Source: Tolypeutes matacus
Taxonomy: Eukaryota > Chordata > Mammalia > Cingulata > Chlamyphoridae
Length of the DNA: 64,000 nt
Assembly (NCBI GenBank): GCA_026826555.1
Contig: JAKSZT010053928.1
Coordinates: 1,636,629-1,700,628, forward strand
Reading direction: 5' to 3'
Numbering within the stretch: the stretch's first letter is position 1; every line of letters begins with the position of its first letter. The position numbers and the translations under genes are program-made. Below the pieces are notes generated by a model that saw only the letters and a list, made by a program, of their open reading frames with translations, was not told where the DNA came from and did not search any database. Shown piece after piece: positions 33,561-45,799 of this stretch.

Positions 33561-35339
33561 AGCTAGAAAATTAGACAACAGAGGCAGAAGTGCGATCTAT
33601 CCACTCTGTTCTTATCCATGGTGTTTTAATGCCTTGCTCATGAAAGCCAGGTGCAACTTGCTGATTGCACATATTGCCAAGCAGGACAGAGAGGCTGACA
33701 TCTTGCATCCAATCCACTAAGTACCAGACAGCCTCCCTGGTGGAGCTCTTAGTGACAGCTGCCATGGAAACGACCTTTCTCCACACCTGCTCAGGCTACT
33801 TCCATCTAGGGGCCTCCCTGGAACCTTGGCTCATTCTTGACTGATCCCTTCTTCCAGCTAACCCCAGCCTCAGGGCAGGTGACGTAATGAGACAAATACC
33901 AGGTTGGGTTTAGCTCTGGCTCAGTTGAACTCCAGAAATTAGGCCATTTCCACACAGTAAAATCCAATCGCCACCACCTACCCCCACCAGCCAGAAAGAT
34001 TTTTGAAGAGCAAAGGTGACTAGATTCTGATTTTTTTCAGGTGTTATAAGCCTGAATTTTGAAAATCAACCCCCATTCCATCCCCAGCCTCAATTCCAAG
34101 CATGGGCCCAGTTGTTCGATTAGAAGTTACTAGGTAGAGGAATGAAGGAATGAATGAATGATGCTGTCTGGAAAAAAGAAGGAAGGGAACGTGGACGCGA
34201 AGGATGGCTTGTCTGAAAACCATACACGCGGTAAAAAGTTGCCATCCTTCCCAGTTCCAGCACACAGAGAAACCACACTACTGGGGGCTGCTCCCCAGAG
34301 CTAGGGCTCTGCACAGAAAGTCTAAATGCACAGAAGCAGGCTGCACTGCTCGATGGCTTAAGATAAATATTCATACTTAATATTGGTTCTAGGGTATGAA
34401 TTTTTAGACTATAATTCTTTAAAATTTATTATAGTTTTAAACTTAATTAGGTGAAAATATTTATTGGTGGGGGAGGGGATGCAATTACCCAATTATCAAA
34501 GCTAGGATGAATCCTAGGAGGGACACTAAAACCATCTTTAAGTACTGAGAGGATTTTATTACCGCAACTCTTAAAACAATAATGAATGTTATGTATTCCT
34601 CAGTCTTTTTTTTTTTAACAATAGAAAAGGAGCCCATCATTTTCAAACAGAAGGCAGAATCACATTTGTGGAGGAAGAAATAAAAAAGGACTATGTGCCA
34701 ACAAATTCTCCTTACCGCCCCGCCACCTAAAATCTCTTTTTCTTTGAACATTAAGAGAGAGAGGGAGTGGGGATGGAGAGAGAAATTCCAGTGAGATTAC
34801 AGACAGTGAAATGGAAATATGGGAACTAGCATTAAAAATATATTGGCATTTTCTCTAACAGGGAGTGCTGACGAGTATAATCCTATTACTAAAATCACAT
34901 CAGCAATGAGATAAATGAAATAAAAACGTGATCTCGTGCAACCAGTATGGTTATTTGTCCACAGACTCTCCTAGCCTTGCATCAATCTGTCCAAAAAAAA
35001 ATGAGACATAGTAGAAAACAATGTTAAGGAGGCTTTTAAAACACATCATTGAGATTACAGCACCTTTTAAAATAAACAGCACTGAATACCAACACAGGTA
35101 AAATGTCATTGTGAGACTGGGATCAGATATTCAACGGCGTGCTTTATGGCTTTCCAGTGTGTGATAAAATCTGTTCACCAGATGTACTATATGTCTCCTG
35201 TGTAGCATACTTGAGCATCCTGTAGGCCTGAGGCCCATTTATTTCATGTAATTGCCTTTCCTGTGCACACCTTAGGGCACCTTAATTCTCCATTTTATTT
35301 CAGGCACTGTACAGGGTACCATCTGGTAGTTTTAAACTC

Positions 35340-35870
35340 ATCCCATTTTATAGCTCTACTGCAGTGGCTATATTCAGTGTACCGCAGGCTTTCGGTGGAG
35401 ACAGACTTCTTACTACCAGCTATTTATTTTTGCCTGAAATAAAGTAGCTTTGAACTATCAACATGCAGGATCACACATACATCATCACTGGTCCATACGC
35501 ACTAGACAGAGGTTCCCAGGCAACCTGGAGACTCGAAGCAGTTCTGAATTGCTTCACGCACAGCTGTTAACGTACAGAGAATTGGGATTCTAAATTCTTC
35601 GCCCACTTCTGCAAGTAATGATATCATTTTAGTATCTCATTTGTATTATTTCAGTTCAGACGAGCACAAAAATAAATGCGCTGCATCACATCTGGAAAAG
35701 TACCGCAGAGAAATTGCTTAATATACAAAGCTGCACACCTCATTACGAGGTTCGTCACTCATTTCAAACCCAACCTTACCTCTGTCCCTCATCAATGCGG
35801 CTTTTCTTTCACTGTTGTTTTCGTTAAATTGTTAAAGCATTTTTCAAGGGAATTTGCAAGATCTTGAAAA
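35340..35870. promoter_or_regulatory. Candidate conserved non-coding element
   Basis: Repeat-free, with an unusually high number of retained CpGs for this window ('agtgtaccgcaggctttcgg', 'gactcgaagcagttctgaat', 'gttaacgtacagagaattgg', 'cgaggttcgtcactc'). It includes GTTAAC and TAATATAC-type AT motifs. It has no coding signal and no CpG island. The pattern resembles enhancers kept under purifying selection; no alignment was possible. Confidence 0.35.
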
Positions 35871-36281
35871 GGTGAATTTGGAAATAATATACTTGGCAGG
35901 AGGAAAATAAATCTCAGAACCAGAGCTTTTCTGCAGCAGGTCCCCAATGAGCGCGCCTTACCTCAACTTGTGCACAAATTAGTTAAGAAGTAACTCTGCT
36001 TGCTCTCTCTAAGAATTCATCTCCTGTCTCAGCCTAGCACCCCCCACCGATGAGCCCACACAGCTGGGCAAGCCACTTTAACGAAGGGTCCCTGATAGGC
36101 AAATAACACACACCCAGCTGCATGGTTCAAAATGAGTCGTTGTTCACCTGCTGGTCCCTGGCTCTCCAAATCCTTACTGCATGTGCTATGCTTTCCCCCT
36201 TCTCTTCGCCCTTTCCTCTCCATCCAACAGCTCTATCTGCCAGCTTCTGGAATGGCAATGCAAGGTTGCAACAAGAAGGAG

Positions 36282-36305
36282 CCGTGTGTGCGTGTGTGTG
36301 TGTGA
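36282..36305 (+). repeat. Short (TG)n microsatellite
   Basis: 'gtgtgtgcgtgtgtgtgtgt', one CG interruption. Confidence 0.85.
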
Positions 36306-37959
36306 GGGGTGGGACTAGGTAAGTGATGAGTTGCCTTAATTGCTGCTGCCTCCTGACATGTGTTATCCCTGCGTTGCCCGGGGAGATGACCAGTCTTTGG
36401 CCTGAGATACAGAAAGACTTCCAATGTATGATCGGCTACCTAGTGCAGTGACCCATGTTACTAAACAGACCAATCAGGAAATGCTAACGTTAATCGACAG
36501 GCAACTCGGCCCTTCATTACCACAATGGGTGATAAGAGCCCAACTAGAGCTGGGCATGAAAGAACATTTACGGTGGGAAAAGGTGGGATATAGACCCGTT
36601 TGGAGCAGATTCTTTACATGTTTTGTGTTCATGGCGATGACAAATGTAGCTAAAAGTATCTGGTTGTAGGTGTCTGCTGTGATCTACAGCCTGTTTGAAT
36701 AAAAAAAATAACACCTTCTGTTATTTACTGTTGGAAGCAGAGTTTGCTTTGCTGTCTTTAACCTCAGCAGAAATCAGAAATGCCAGCTTGGGAGCAAACT
36801 GATGAGTTCTAGGTAACAGAGCAGAGTTGTTGGTTGGTGTCTTGTAAATCAGTAGAAGAAGACCAGTGACCAAAGAGATTCCTATTTATTTTCCTGGAGT
36901 TTTTCCCCCTTCTTTGGCTCTCAGGCAATCTTGTTCTATAAAAATGTTAATGCTGGTCTGAATAGGAAGGGTAATTCCTCCCCGCCCCCCCCCAGCTCCA
37001 TCAAACATAGCTTCTCAATAATTAAATGGGCATCCTTGGACTCTAAGAACAGTCTTGTTGAACAAAGCAACCGCAAATCCAACTAACCTTTGAAGAATGA
37101 GGGTGTCAAAGTATAAGCAGATGTTTTAATTTGCACAATGCTGGGGTTTTTTGGATGCCAAATGTTCCTAAAATAACTATTGTATCTAGGCAGCAGAAGA
37201 AAGATACACTCAGGAATGACCTACAAATAATTCAGTTATAGTGACATTGTTTCATGCAGCAGAAGTGATATTGGAAGTGTTGTTAAGAAAGCTATATGTT
37301 AATCAGCATCTAATGAGAAACTAACATAATTCTATGATCATAATATATGAGAGGAAAACTGGAGAGCACTGCAAAATTTTCCAATACACACACAAACACA
37401 TACAGTCTTTGTAAAATCCATAGATAAACACAAGGTAAAGTAAAAGGGCTCAAGCTATTCATCATATATGCACTAAAGAGTTCTAAAATGATTTAGGGAA
37501 AGTATGCTATTTTTTTAAAAAAGGAAGAAACATATTATGGCCATGAAATTATAGCATCATGTTGTCTAGCTAGTTGAACTTGCATTGCTTTGGGGAAATG
37601 TTAACGCACGTTTTTCACAAGTGGATATATGCAGAAAAGATTTATATTAGACGTAGGGAAAAATGTTCTGACTTTAAGAAGAGTTGAGAAAAGCCCAAAT
37701 AATTTACCCAAGAAGGCTGTGGAATTTACCTCCTGGAGAGTTTTAGCAGCAAACAAGAGACCCATATATTTGGGTTTGTTTCAGAGTAATTTGACAAAAA
37801 TGAGCTCATCAAGAGTTGCCTGGCCCTCTTGCTTCCTTGCACACCTGAGAACAGGCTTGCAGCCCAGTGGCCATCCACCAAGCCAGGCCTCTGTCTCACC
37901 CGCCTCTGATTCCAGCCTCATCTTAAGTGTAGTCATTGGTTACCAGAACCTCCTGATTA

Positions 37960-38690
37960 AAATGGTTAAGCTAAAGCACTCTCGGGCATTGCTGGTGGGG
38001 GATGGAGGAGAGGAGTATAAAATGGTACAATCTCTATAGTGGATAATTTGGCAAAATCTACCAAAATTAAAAGTGCACATACCCTGTGACCTTGTATTTA
38101 CATTTCCAGTACTTTATCTTATATATCTATTCACGCGTAACAGAGAGCAAACCATGCATTAGTGGTTAGTGCATCAATGTTTTTAATTGCAAATAATTGG
38201 AAAGAACCTCAATACCTATCAAAAGAAGACTGGTTAAGTAAGTTATGACCCATCTGTGTTTTTAAAAAAAGGCAGTTCTATATGTCCTTGTAAAAAAGGA
38301 TCCCCAAGATTCTGACATATGAAACTTAGGGATGTGCAAAATACCATGTATAATATATTGCTGTTTTTGTTTTTAAAAAAAAGAAGTTTGGGAAGCGGCT
38401 GTGGCTCAATCAGTTTGCCATGTGGGAGGCCCCGGGTTCGGTTCCCGGGGCCTCCTGGTGAAGGCAGGCCCGCCCGCACAGCGTGGTTGGCTGACCCAGC
38501 GAGCACGAGCAGCAAGGGGGGGATGAATGAATAAATAAATAAAATCTTTAAAAAAAATAAATAAATAAAATAAAAAATAAAAAAAAGAAGTGGGAGAGAG
38601 ACACTTTGCACAGTATAAAAAATTAACTTCTGCACTATTGTTTGAATTTGGTAATATATGCATGTAATACCTATTAAAGTAAAATGAAAT
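37960..38690 (+). mobile_element. LINE-1 (L1M-type) 3' region, split by a SINE
   Basis: The sense order fits an old L1: 'gcattgctggtgggggatgg', 'ggataatttggcaaaatcta', 'ccctgtgaccttgtatttac', 'gcaaataattggaaagaacc' and 'ctggttaagtaagttatgac'. It resumes after the SINE with 'tgtttgaatttggtaatata'. The two parts (to 38387 and from 38592) are one element interrupted by a DAS insertion. ORF2 is no longer open. Confidence 0.75.
38388..38578 (+). mobile_element. Full-length DAS-type SINE with 13-bp TSD
   Basis: The tRNA-like head has an A box in TGTGGCTCAATCAG (38400-38413) and a B box GGTTCGGTTCC (38435-38445). An unrelated GC-rich body follows (gaaggcaggcccgcccgcac ... ggctgacccagcgagcacg), then an A-rich tail with AATA units. 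Eight A residues plus GAAGT occur at both ends (38375-38387 and 38579-38591), giving an exact TSD. It retains many CpGs, so it is probably the youngest insertion in the window. The head-plus-body structure is what I associate with the longer armadillo DAS subfamilies. Confidence 0.92.
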
Positions 38691-39345
38691 AAATGATGGG
38701 GAAATAAGAAAACCCTTTCCCAGACCCAAATCCCCAAATAGAGCAGAGGGTTTATTCTAGCATATTCCTGGTTTGCCCCTTGGAAAACCACCAGGGTGAG
38801 ATGGCCATCCAGGTGAGGGGCAGGCCTGTGTGACTGGCTTTCTCTTCTCCATCCTGCAGTTGAAAATTTCAGGAGAGAAGAGGAGGCAAGAAGGAGGGTC
38901 TGGTGAGAGAGCACCAGAGAACATTTTTGTACTTCACAATTAGCGACTGGCCTAGGTGTGAACTGAGTAGAACAATGTGTCTCTGCCTGGGGCTTTGCCA
39001 GGGGTTGCCCAGAAAGTAATCCTCTGGCTAGAACCATGGGAAAAGGCCAGTGGTCCAGAGCTGACCAGTTCCAGTGAGGACACGGGGTACCCCTCTCTGC
39101 CTGGGTCCCACTGGCCACAGGGTGAACGTTCAGGGTAACCCATCCATCCGGGTTCTGCTTATTAAGGTCTACGTCAGTAAGACCTGGTGGAAACATGACT
39201 GGGATGCTAATTCTGGGAAGTCTCATCTAGAACTCTTTACAAATTATTTGAAAACACTGTTGTGGAATTGTTTGAAGAATCAAGCACCCATATTTAACAC
39301 AATTGTTGGTTGCGGTGTTAGGAATATTGGAGTCAACAAATATGG
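38691..39345. other. Unassigned sequence
   Basis: No repeat or exon recognised. A 327-residue minus-strand frame (38243-39226) crosses this region, the SINE and the L1, and is not a gene. Confidence 0.45.
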
Positions 39346-39349
39346 GTCT

Positions 39350-39485
39350 ACATCTGAAAGGTGAAAGACCTTGGCAAATGTTTTAACCTCTCTGTGCCTC
39401 CGTTTCATCATAGGGGATAATATATCTACCTCACTGAATTATTGTGAGGCTTCATTGACATAATGTATTCAAAGAGTCTCCACAC
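39350..39485 (+). repeat. MIR SINE
   Basis: 'gaccttggcaaatgttttaa', 'cctctctgtgcctccgtttc', 'atcataggggataatatatc' and 'tacctcactgaattattgtg' are sense MIR landmarks. Confidence 0.85.
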
Positions 39486-41215
39486 AGCACAGATGACACT
39501 CAACCAACACTGGCCCTTGGTATCTTCTGCTAAAATATTTACAACCTCAGTCTCTTCAATTCCTCTACAGCGGGCTTCTTCACTGATAAGGAAGAGGCTC
39601 TCCATTGGGGTCAGGAGGCCCTTATCCCATTGCTGACACAAAGCAGTTAAATCAGAGATAATTCTTGGCCTGATCTAAAAAGTCAAGACATCAGTCCACA
39701 AAAGGTTAGAATCACTATGAAGGTATCTATTTAACACTTTAAATATTATATTCTTCCACCTTAAAAATAACCTGCTTAGAAGGGGGAGAAAGTGAAGATT
39801 TCAGGCTTCAACTTCTGAGATTTTTATTTAAAGAAAACCCCATCTTTACTTGCAGCTGAGAGGCTGAAGATTAAAAATTAGCCACTGTATAGTAGCTGAG
39901 CAGTAACAATTTTTCATAAAGGATTTTACTACACATTTGGGATTATAATTTCAATATTATGCAAATGCATTTTATGAATCTGTAATAGAGAATGTGTACT
40001 GGCGTTAATGTGCATTAGCGGGCGAGCACAGAAAGGCTCCAAATGAGCCATTTTGGTGTCTGCTTTCAACATGTATTATGAATAATAAGTAAAATGTTCT
40101 AGTTTAGAACAAATAATATAAAATCTGAATTCGTCTTGATGTACACAGTGACACAGCCCTACCCGACTCCCAAGGAATTCTTCCGTTGGACACAATTAAA
40201 ACTGACTTTCAACCAATATATTCCTGTTTATAGCTGCTCTTCTTGAACGGGGTGTGAAAGTAAAATAAGTGCATTTAGTAGGAAAAGGGGGTAACTCTCC
40301 CCTGTTGTTCAAAATCAGGCATTAACCAAATGAGTGAGAAGGGTGTGACCCCTTAGAAGTCAAGACAGTGGGACACCTATTTTTAGAGGCTCTGATTATT
40401 AAAAAATGAAGACATCTCGAAACGGTAATAAAGCCTTTGGTATATTTCAGATGACTAAAATTAACAAATTTAATGCCTTTAACTCAAAATAGTTAATACT
40501 ATATAATTGTGTTTTTCTGGAGATATTTTAAATGGCAAGCAAATAATATTTCTTCATAGTAAGCTACGAGCCTTGTGGTCAAGTTTGGGGACCCAGGTTG
40601 TAAGCTGTCTGATGTGTGTCTTCTTTCAACTCTGTCAGCCTGTCTTTGTGATTATAGGGATAAACTGCATTGGAAAAAAATGCTTAGAAGCTAGTTTGAG
40701 GCTCTTTCTAAATGCCAATTCCTAAGCCAAATAGCTCTCCTGGCTTCCCTATGATTGACTCTAAAGTCTTTGTTTCCTTTTATATTTTATAACATGTCCA
40801 CCTTCCAATTTTCTTGACAACAAAGAAAGCAAAACTAAGAAACACCATACCTACTGAAGGCAAATAAGTTTTTTGATTATTTTAGAAATAATCCAAAATT
40901 TATATTTGCATCTATTTAGTTAGGACCTTGCGGGGTGGGGGGTGGCGCTATCGATCCTGTTCCTTGAATGAGTTGCTTAACACCTTTTCTGTTATTTGAC
41001 AGTCTGAGGCAGGCGGCTGGCAGCGGGGTGGTGAGGGACACAGGCCTCAGTCTGGAGGAAGCCAAGACTACATTATCCAGTGATTATGGGCTAGGCATCA
41101 GTTGAGGAAAAATAATGCAAAATTCTTCTCTCTCAATCAGCCATCCTTAAAATAATGTATTTGAAAATACCACAGATTCCATTCCATTACTTACCTTTGT
41201 AATAATAAAAAAATA
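39486..41215. other. Repeat-poor unassigned stretch
   Basis: No interspersed repeat recognised. It contains the candidate element at 39840-40140. A G-rich patch (cggggtggggggtggcgc) lies at about 40930. Confidence 0.45.
39840..40140. promoter_or_regulatory. Candidate non-coding regulatory element with a palindromic POU site
   Basis: An AT-rich, repeat-free block. It holds ATGCAAATGCAT at 39959-39970: a perfect octamer (39959-39966) joined to a second half-site, one base from the palindromic MORE element known to bind POU/Oct factor dimers. It also has 'ggcgttaatgtgcattagcg', with two TAAT/ATTA homeodomain cores, and 'gaataataagtaaaatg'. Enhancer function is inferred from motifs only. Confidence 0.35.
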
Positions 41216-41221
41216 TTCAAA

Positions 41222-41430
41222 ATATATTGAGTTCTTACTGTGTTAATTTTAAGTGTCATGATAATATATATGACCTAAACTGACCCTCAAAACAATCTTA
41301 GAAATACGTTTTATGATCCCCATGTAATGGTTTAAAAATCCTGAGTTTAAAAAGGGTAAGTAATTTGAACAAAATCACAAGGCTATGTCGGTCTAATACT
41401 GCAACCCAAATTCTCAGCCACTCTATACAC
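41222..41430 (-). repeat. MIR SINE
   Basis: 'attgagttcttactgtgtta', 'tgaccctcaaaacaatctta', 'tttatgatccccatgtaatg' and 'gtaatttgaacaaaatcaca' keep the antisense MIR order. Confidence 0.75.
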
Positions 41431-42059
41431 CTGTGCCGCTATCAAAATAATGGACAGTATGTTTGGCTTTGTTTATCGTGTAAGTTATAGCAATGGAGTA
41501 TGGTCATTCAATCTGACATGGGCCATAAAATTAAGAGACTCAAGTTTGATCTAATTTCAACCACTACTTGTCTAAATTGCTGCAGCCGGATACTGCTTTC
41601 CATGTGCCCTGACATTTCTCCATTCTAGATGGATGTCTGCGGAAGGAAAGATGGATATAGCGAGAGGGCCTATCCAAGACCTGAATAAATAGATCAGATG
41701 TTCACAGTTTTCCAATTCAAATCCAACAAAAAGTCATTGACTACCTGCAGAAACTATAGTTTCTGTCCTTGGGACCTTAACATTCCAAAAAGACCCAAAT
41801 TATAGCTTATTAGTAGCAAAGCAGCACTTCCAAGTATTAATTTATACTCAATATTGGAGGGAACTGAGTATACTGTGTCCTAATTTGAGTACAAGCTATT
41901 TGCTATATATAGATAAGACTCCCGTTCTTAGATGACTTCTCAATTGGTGAAAGATGAGGTGCTGAATTATAATACCTTGGCATACAGTAGAGCAGACCTG
42001 AGAGAACAAAGAGCACATTGTCTTGAGATAATATTCCCATACTCTCTGCTGAGCCTTTT
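41431..42059. other. Unassigned sequence
   Basis: No feature recognised. Confidence 0.4.
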
Positions 42060-42225
42060 CTGTGCACTTGGCCCTTTGCACAATCTCACTAACCTTCACA
42101 GCACCCTGTAAGGTAAATATTATTATCCTTATCCTACAGATGAATAAATTGAGGCTTTAGTAAATTGTCCAAGGCCACACAGTTAATAAGTGGTTGAATG
42201 AGGATTTAATTCCAGGTCTGCTTGA
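42060..42225 (-). repeat. MIR SINE
   Basis: 'ttcacagcaccctgtaaggt', 'attatccttatcctacagat', 'gaataaattgaggctttagt' and 'ccaaggccacacagttaata' are strong antisense MIR landmarks. Confidence 0.9.
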
Positions 42226-42274
42226 TTTCAAAGTGAGTGATGGAGAGGGAGAGAACAAAGAGAAGATAATGATT

Positions 42275-42296
42275 AAAAAAAAAAAAAAAAAAAAAA
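42275..42296 (+). repeat. 22-bp A-run
   Basis: A pure A homopolymer with no recognisable SINE or LINE body directly upstream, only the MIR and an AG-rich linker. It could be a slipped simple repeat. Confidence 0.9.
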
Positions 42297-42399
42297 GGAA
42301 TCTCAATCTTCTGAAGCCCTGTAGCAAGTCTCACCTTCTTTGTGTCCCTTATCAGACCCAACTTTGTTATTTCTGTGTTTCTTATATCACCCCTACGAC

Positions 42400-42930
42400 C
42401 ATTTTTGTGTCTACAAAGGACCTTGTTCAGTGCCTGGGACAAAGTAGATAGTCAATAGAGATTTCACTTATTTATGAAGCATTTACTCTGTGTCTAAGTC
42501 CAATAAAGAGACAAGTTGTACCTTCCAGGAGCTTCAGGGCTTTCCACTGGGCATGGAAGTGCCATGATAGGGTAAGCAAGGAAAGTCAAGGCAGTCCACA
42601 GAAAGGGGCAGCTGACTGTCTATGTGGGGTGCAGCAAGAGCTTCCCAAGAAGATGCCATCTGAACTGTTCCTGAAGCATCAGTAAGAGCCAAGCAAAGAG
42701 AAAGGGGAGGCATCATAAGCAGAGGAAAGAAGGATGTACAGAGGCTGCCAGATAAGAGATAAACCTGCAGCCTGCTCCAGCGGTTACAATTCATCTGGAG
42801 CTGAGTGTTCATGTGTAGGGTGAAGGAGCGGCTGTGGGAAGAAACGGGGAGAGGAAGAGGGGACCTGTGAGAGGGGAGGTGGAGAGGTGCCTGCTATGAG
42901 GCTCAGAGGGCTACACACACTATGCTTACA
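42400..42930 (-). repeat. L2-related block, with a MIR-type terminal scrap
   Basis: 'tcagtgcctgggacaaagta' at about 42428 is a sense MIR tail. 'ttatttatgaagcatttact', 'ccttccaggagcttcagggc' and the later 'ctgaactgttcctgaagcat' and 'aagagccaagcaaagagaaa' follow antisense L2 order. Divergence is high and the right edge is vague. Confidence 0.5.
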
Positions 42931-44940
42931 AGTTATTTTTATCCTAACCATTCTGGGGAGAATTCTCAGCCAGGCAGAAATAAGACAAGACATTTTAGAA
43001 AGATAGCTAAATTGTGGAATACAGACTGGAAGGGTAAAACTGGTGGCAGGGAGTAGGAAAGAAAACCAGGGAAGTGATCCCTAAAGCCTGTGAGAGGGAG
43101 GCTCTTGCCATTTGGGGAGGAGAAAGCCATTTTGTATATAATTTGGAAAGACACATGAACATTTTATTCTTAAAGTCCTTCTCTAACCAATCAGTTTTCT
43201 CTCATCACTAATTTGTGGGTGACTCATGGACTAAAATACTGAGGGAATCTTCACTTTGAAAGTCCTTGTGCTTAGACACCAGGTATAGTTCTCAGGGATT
43301 TAATTAGAGCTGTGTTGAGGCTCTTTTTATCTTAACAATCTCTGTGTGGGCAGAGGTAACAGAGAAACAGGAATCGATATAAACAACCTAAGAGGACTAT
43401 CTCAGAAAGAAAGAAATATTATTTTTGCTGATGCACATTTTTATTTTGAAAAATCATGAAGATCTCCATTAGGAAATCATTCTTCTTTGGCAATGTGTTG
43501 CATGCTCAACAAATAGAAGGTAAATATGCTAAAATTGGTGTCTTTTCCATGAAAACCACATAACTATAAAGCTCTTTGTTTTCATCCAACTGCCGAAAAC
43601 ATTTGTGCAGGCAATTTCAGTAAACATTTGGAGAGTTGGAAGTACTCTCTCCTCCACATATGGTTCTTTATGAAGAGGTAATTTTTATCTATGTTCTACT
43701 CAATTGAATATTTATAAGTCTGTTTGGCCTCAAAAGCACCTGATTTTCCCCCAAAATACAATTGCCCTGTAAAGCCAAAGTGAGATTTATTCAGTTACCC
43801 TTTAAGAACCTTACAAGTTATTTTCATTTTCTCCCTATGAATACATTCCCAGTACAATCCTAAATTTGTCTAATTTGCTGTGTTATTGCAATTAGTCTAT
43901 TCTCCCTTAGTTACACAAATAATAGCCTTATAAGTTTGAAGCTGTAAATCATTCATCCATTAAAAATGCCATTTCCTTGTACTGCAAATTCGATTCATTT
44001 AGAAGAGAAAAACCATGGCATGGAACAGAATTATGCAATGTCATGGACACATTAACATTTGGATCAAAATTTTACATTGTGTCAGCCAGTAAACAGTATA
44101 AATGGTTCAGATTTGCAATAAATAATTGTCTATTAATACTCTGGCATGCTGTAGCAAATTACAGTCTCACTTCAGTAAGCACAGCTGTAGGTAGGCACCA
44201 AGGGTGGAGGGAGGCAAGTGCCACAGTCGGTTTGAGTGGAAAGAGCCCATAGCGCGTAGGTTGGTCGTGCAGCTCTCTCTCCAGCAGCCGGAAGCCTGGC
44301 TGTGGATTAAATGCCCGTTTGTAAACGCAGGAGGAGGACACCGTGTGACCTTACTGCAGCTGGAACATTAGAGGCCAGGATGCAGCCCTTGGCTGTAAAG
44401 CCTATAGGAAATGTAGGTGCCAAACCCAAGGAGGGCATCCTTCACGGGAAAGGAAGGCTGGCATGGTTTATTAACCAGAACAGTGCTCCTGGAGGATAGG
44501 ACCGAACTCCACGGGTATGGGAAATAGGCCTGTGGCTGGAGAGGCCATAACATTGTCCGTTGACTATGGGGCCGCAGAGGGACTGAGAGGTTAGGCCCTC
44601 CCAGAGTCTGCCCTATGCGTAGGCATGATTTAAGCCCTCCTTCCCTCTCCTCCATCGAATTTTCTTCACTAGCCAATTGAGGAACTTAGAATGCTTGGCA
44701 TAATGCTTTCAAACCTGGTTAAAATGCAAACAAAGCATCTGAGAAGGCTGATAAATAGATATATTAACATTCATGAACACTTTGGCATGCAGTAGACTCA
44801 ACTTGGCAAAAATTAGGGCCCTGAGTCAATGCGTTGGAACTCAAGACTGGTGATTTTTAATATAGGCGATGGGAGAAGGAAGTGCTACCTGGAAGATATT
44901 ACGAGGGTACTGGGTACAGCAGAAGAGATTAGGGAATAAA
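42931..44940. other. Repeat-poor unassigned stretch
   Basis: About 2 kb with no repeat recognised. 43800-44160 is AT-rich and unique-looking with motifs such as 'tgcaattagtctattctccc', and could hold a non-coding element. No coding signal. Confidence 0.4.
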
Positions 44941-44944
44941 TCAG

Positions 44945-45095
44945 AATAGTAACTGACATTTGTACAGTTCATCTATGAGAGTAGGCACTGGTTATTATCA
45001 TCCCCATTTCCCAGATGAGAAAACTGAGACCCAGAGATGTTAAGGAACATGCTTCTCAAGTTTACCCAGCCAGGGTGATAATTTATACTGAAGAA
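44945..45095 (-). repeat. MIR SINE
   Basis: 'gtaggcactggttattatca', 'tccccatttcccagatgaga', 'aaactgagacccagagatgt' and 'taaggaacatgcttctcaag' are antisense MIR landmarks. Confidence 0.85.
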
Positions 45096-45485
45096 TCGGG
45101 AATCTCTAAAAGCCAATTTGTCTTAGGTCATCATTTAGCCCAAGGGTCTCTAGGAATACAGGAGTTTGCAAATCTTAAAACCATGTAGTTCATTTAATTG
45201 AAAATGTGACCCTTAGCAGTTACCAAAGTTTTATGGAATTATCTATAATAAAGATTCTAGACTCAACTCAAGACCCTACATTTATACTTTTGTGTTCTGT
45301 CTCACAGATACAAATGGAAAAATTTTCTCTACTCACCTCCAAACTTAGCATTCATTTAATCAACATATTCATTTAAAATACATAGAAGAGTTAATGCAGC
45401 CTTATGAATCATATTTTTAACAAAAACCTGAAAAAGCTAAGTATCTAGAGGAACATGATTTTGCTTGCTTGAATGGGATATTATT
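45096..45485. other. Unassigned sequence
   Basis: AT-rich, with no feature recognised. Confidence 0.4.
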
Positions 45486-45487
45486 TT

Positions 45488-45560
45488 CATCAACATTATA
45501 AGAAAAATTTGTCGAGCACCTATTAAGTACGGGACATTATCCTGGGTTTTAGAGAATTGC
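45488..45560 (-). repeat. L2/MIR 3'-end scrap
   Basis: 'ttgtcgagcacctattaagt' followed by 'acgggacattatcctgggtt' resembles the antisense L2 terminus. Confidence 0.55.
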
Positions 45561-45799
45561 CTGATTTTGCTTTACATGTCCACTGAGAACCAAGTTTAAT
45601 TTGGAACTATTTCTCAAGAAGAGGGATCAGCTGTGCCTGATTTATCTGAATGCTTTAGAGCATTTAAAAATAATTTTTCTAATGAAACAGAGAATGCTTA
45701 AGCCCTTGTGGTTGTGTACTCTCTTGAGCAGTACTCGGCTCTCCCTCAGGTTTGGACAATTGCTGTGTACTCCTGCCTTTTGTCTTTGCCAACAATAGC

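Larger units (their letters stand above)
33561..37955. other. Long repeat-poor stretch
   Basis: About 4.4 kb with no interspersed repeat I could recognise apart from a small TG microsatellite at 36282. It keeps scattered CpGs and includes the candidate element at 35340-35870. The open frame at 36424-36669 (81 residues) has no known domain. Repeat-poor stretches of this length are less common in mammalian intergenic DNA and fit selective constraint, but that is inference. Confidence 0.5.

Noticed and set aside
37629..38039. 136-residue plus-strand open frame
   Set aside because: Its end lies inside an old L1, and the rest has no known motif.
38243..39226. 327-residue minus-strand open frame, the longest in the window
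   Set aside because: It runs through the antisense of an L1 3' end and a DAS SINE, then into unique sequence. The repeat parts are in the wrong orientation to code, and the rest has no domain.
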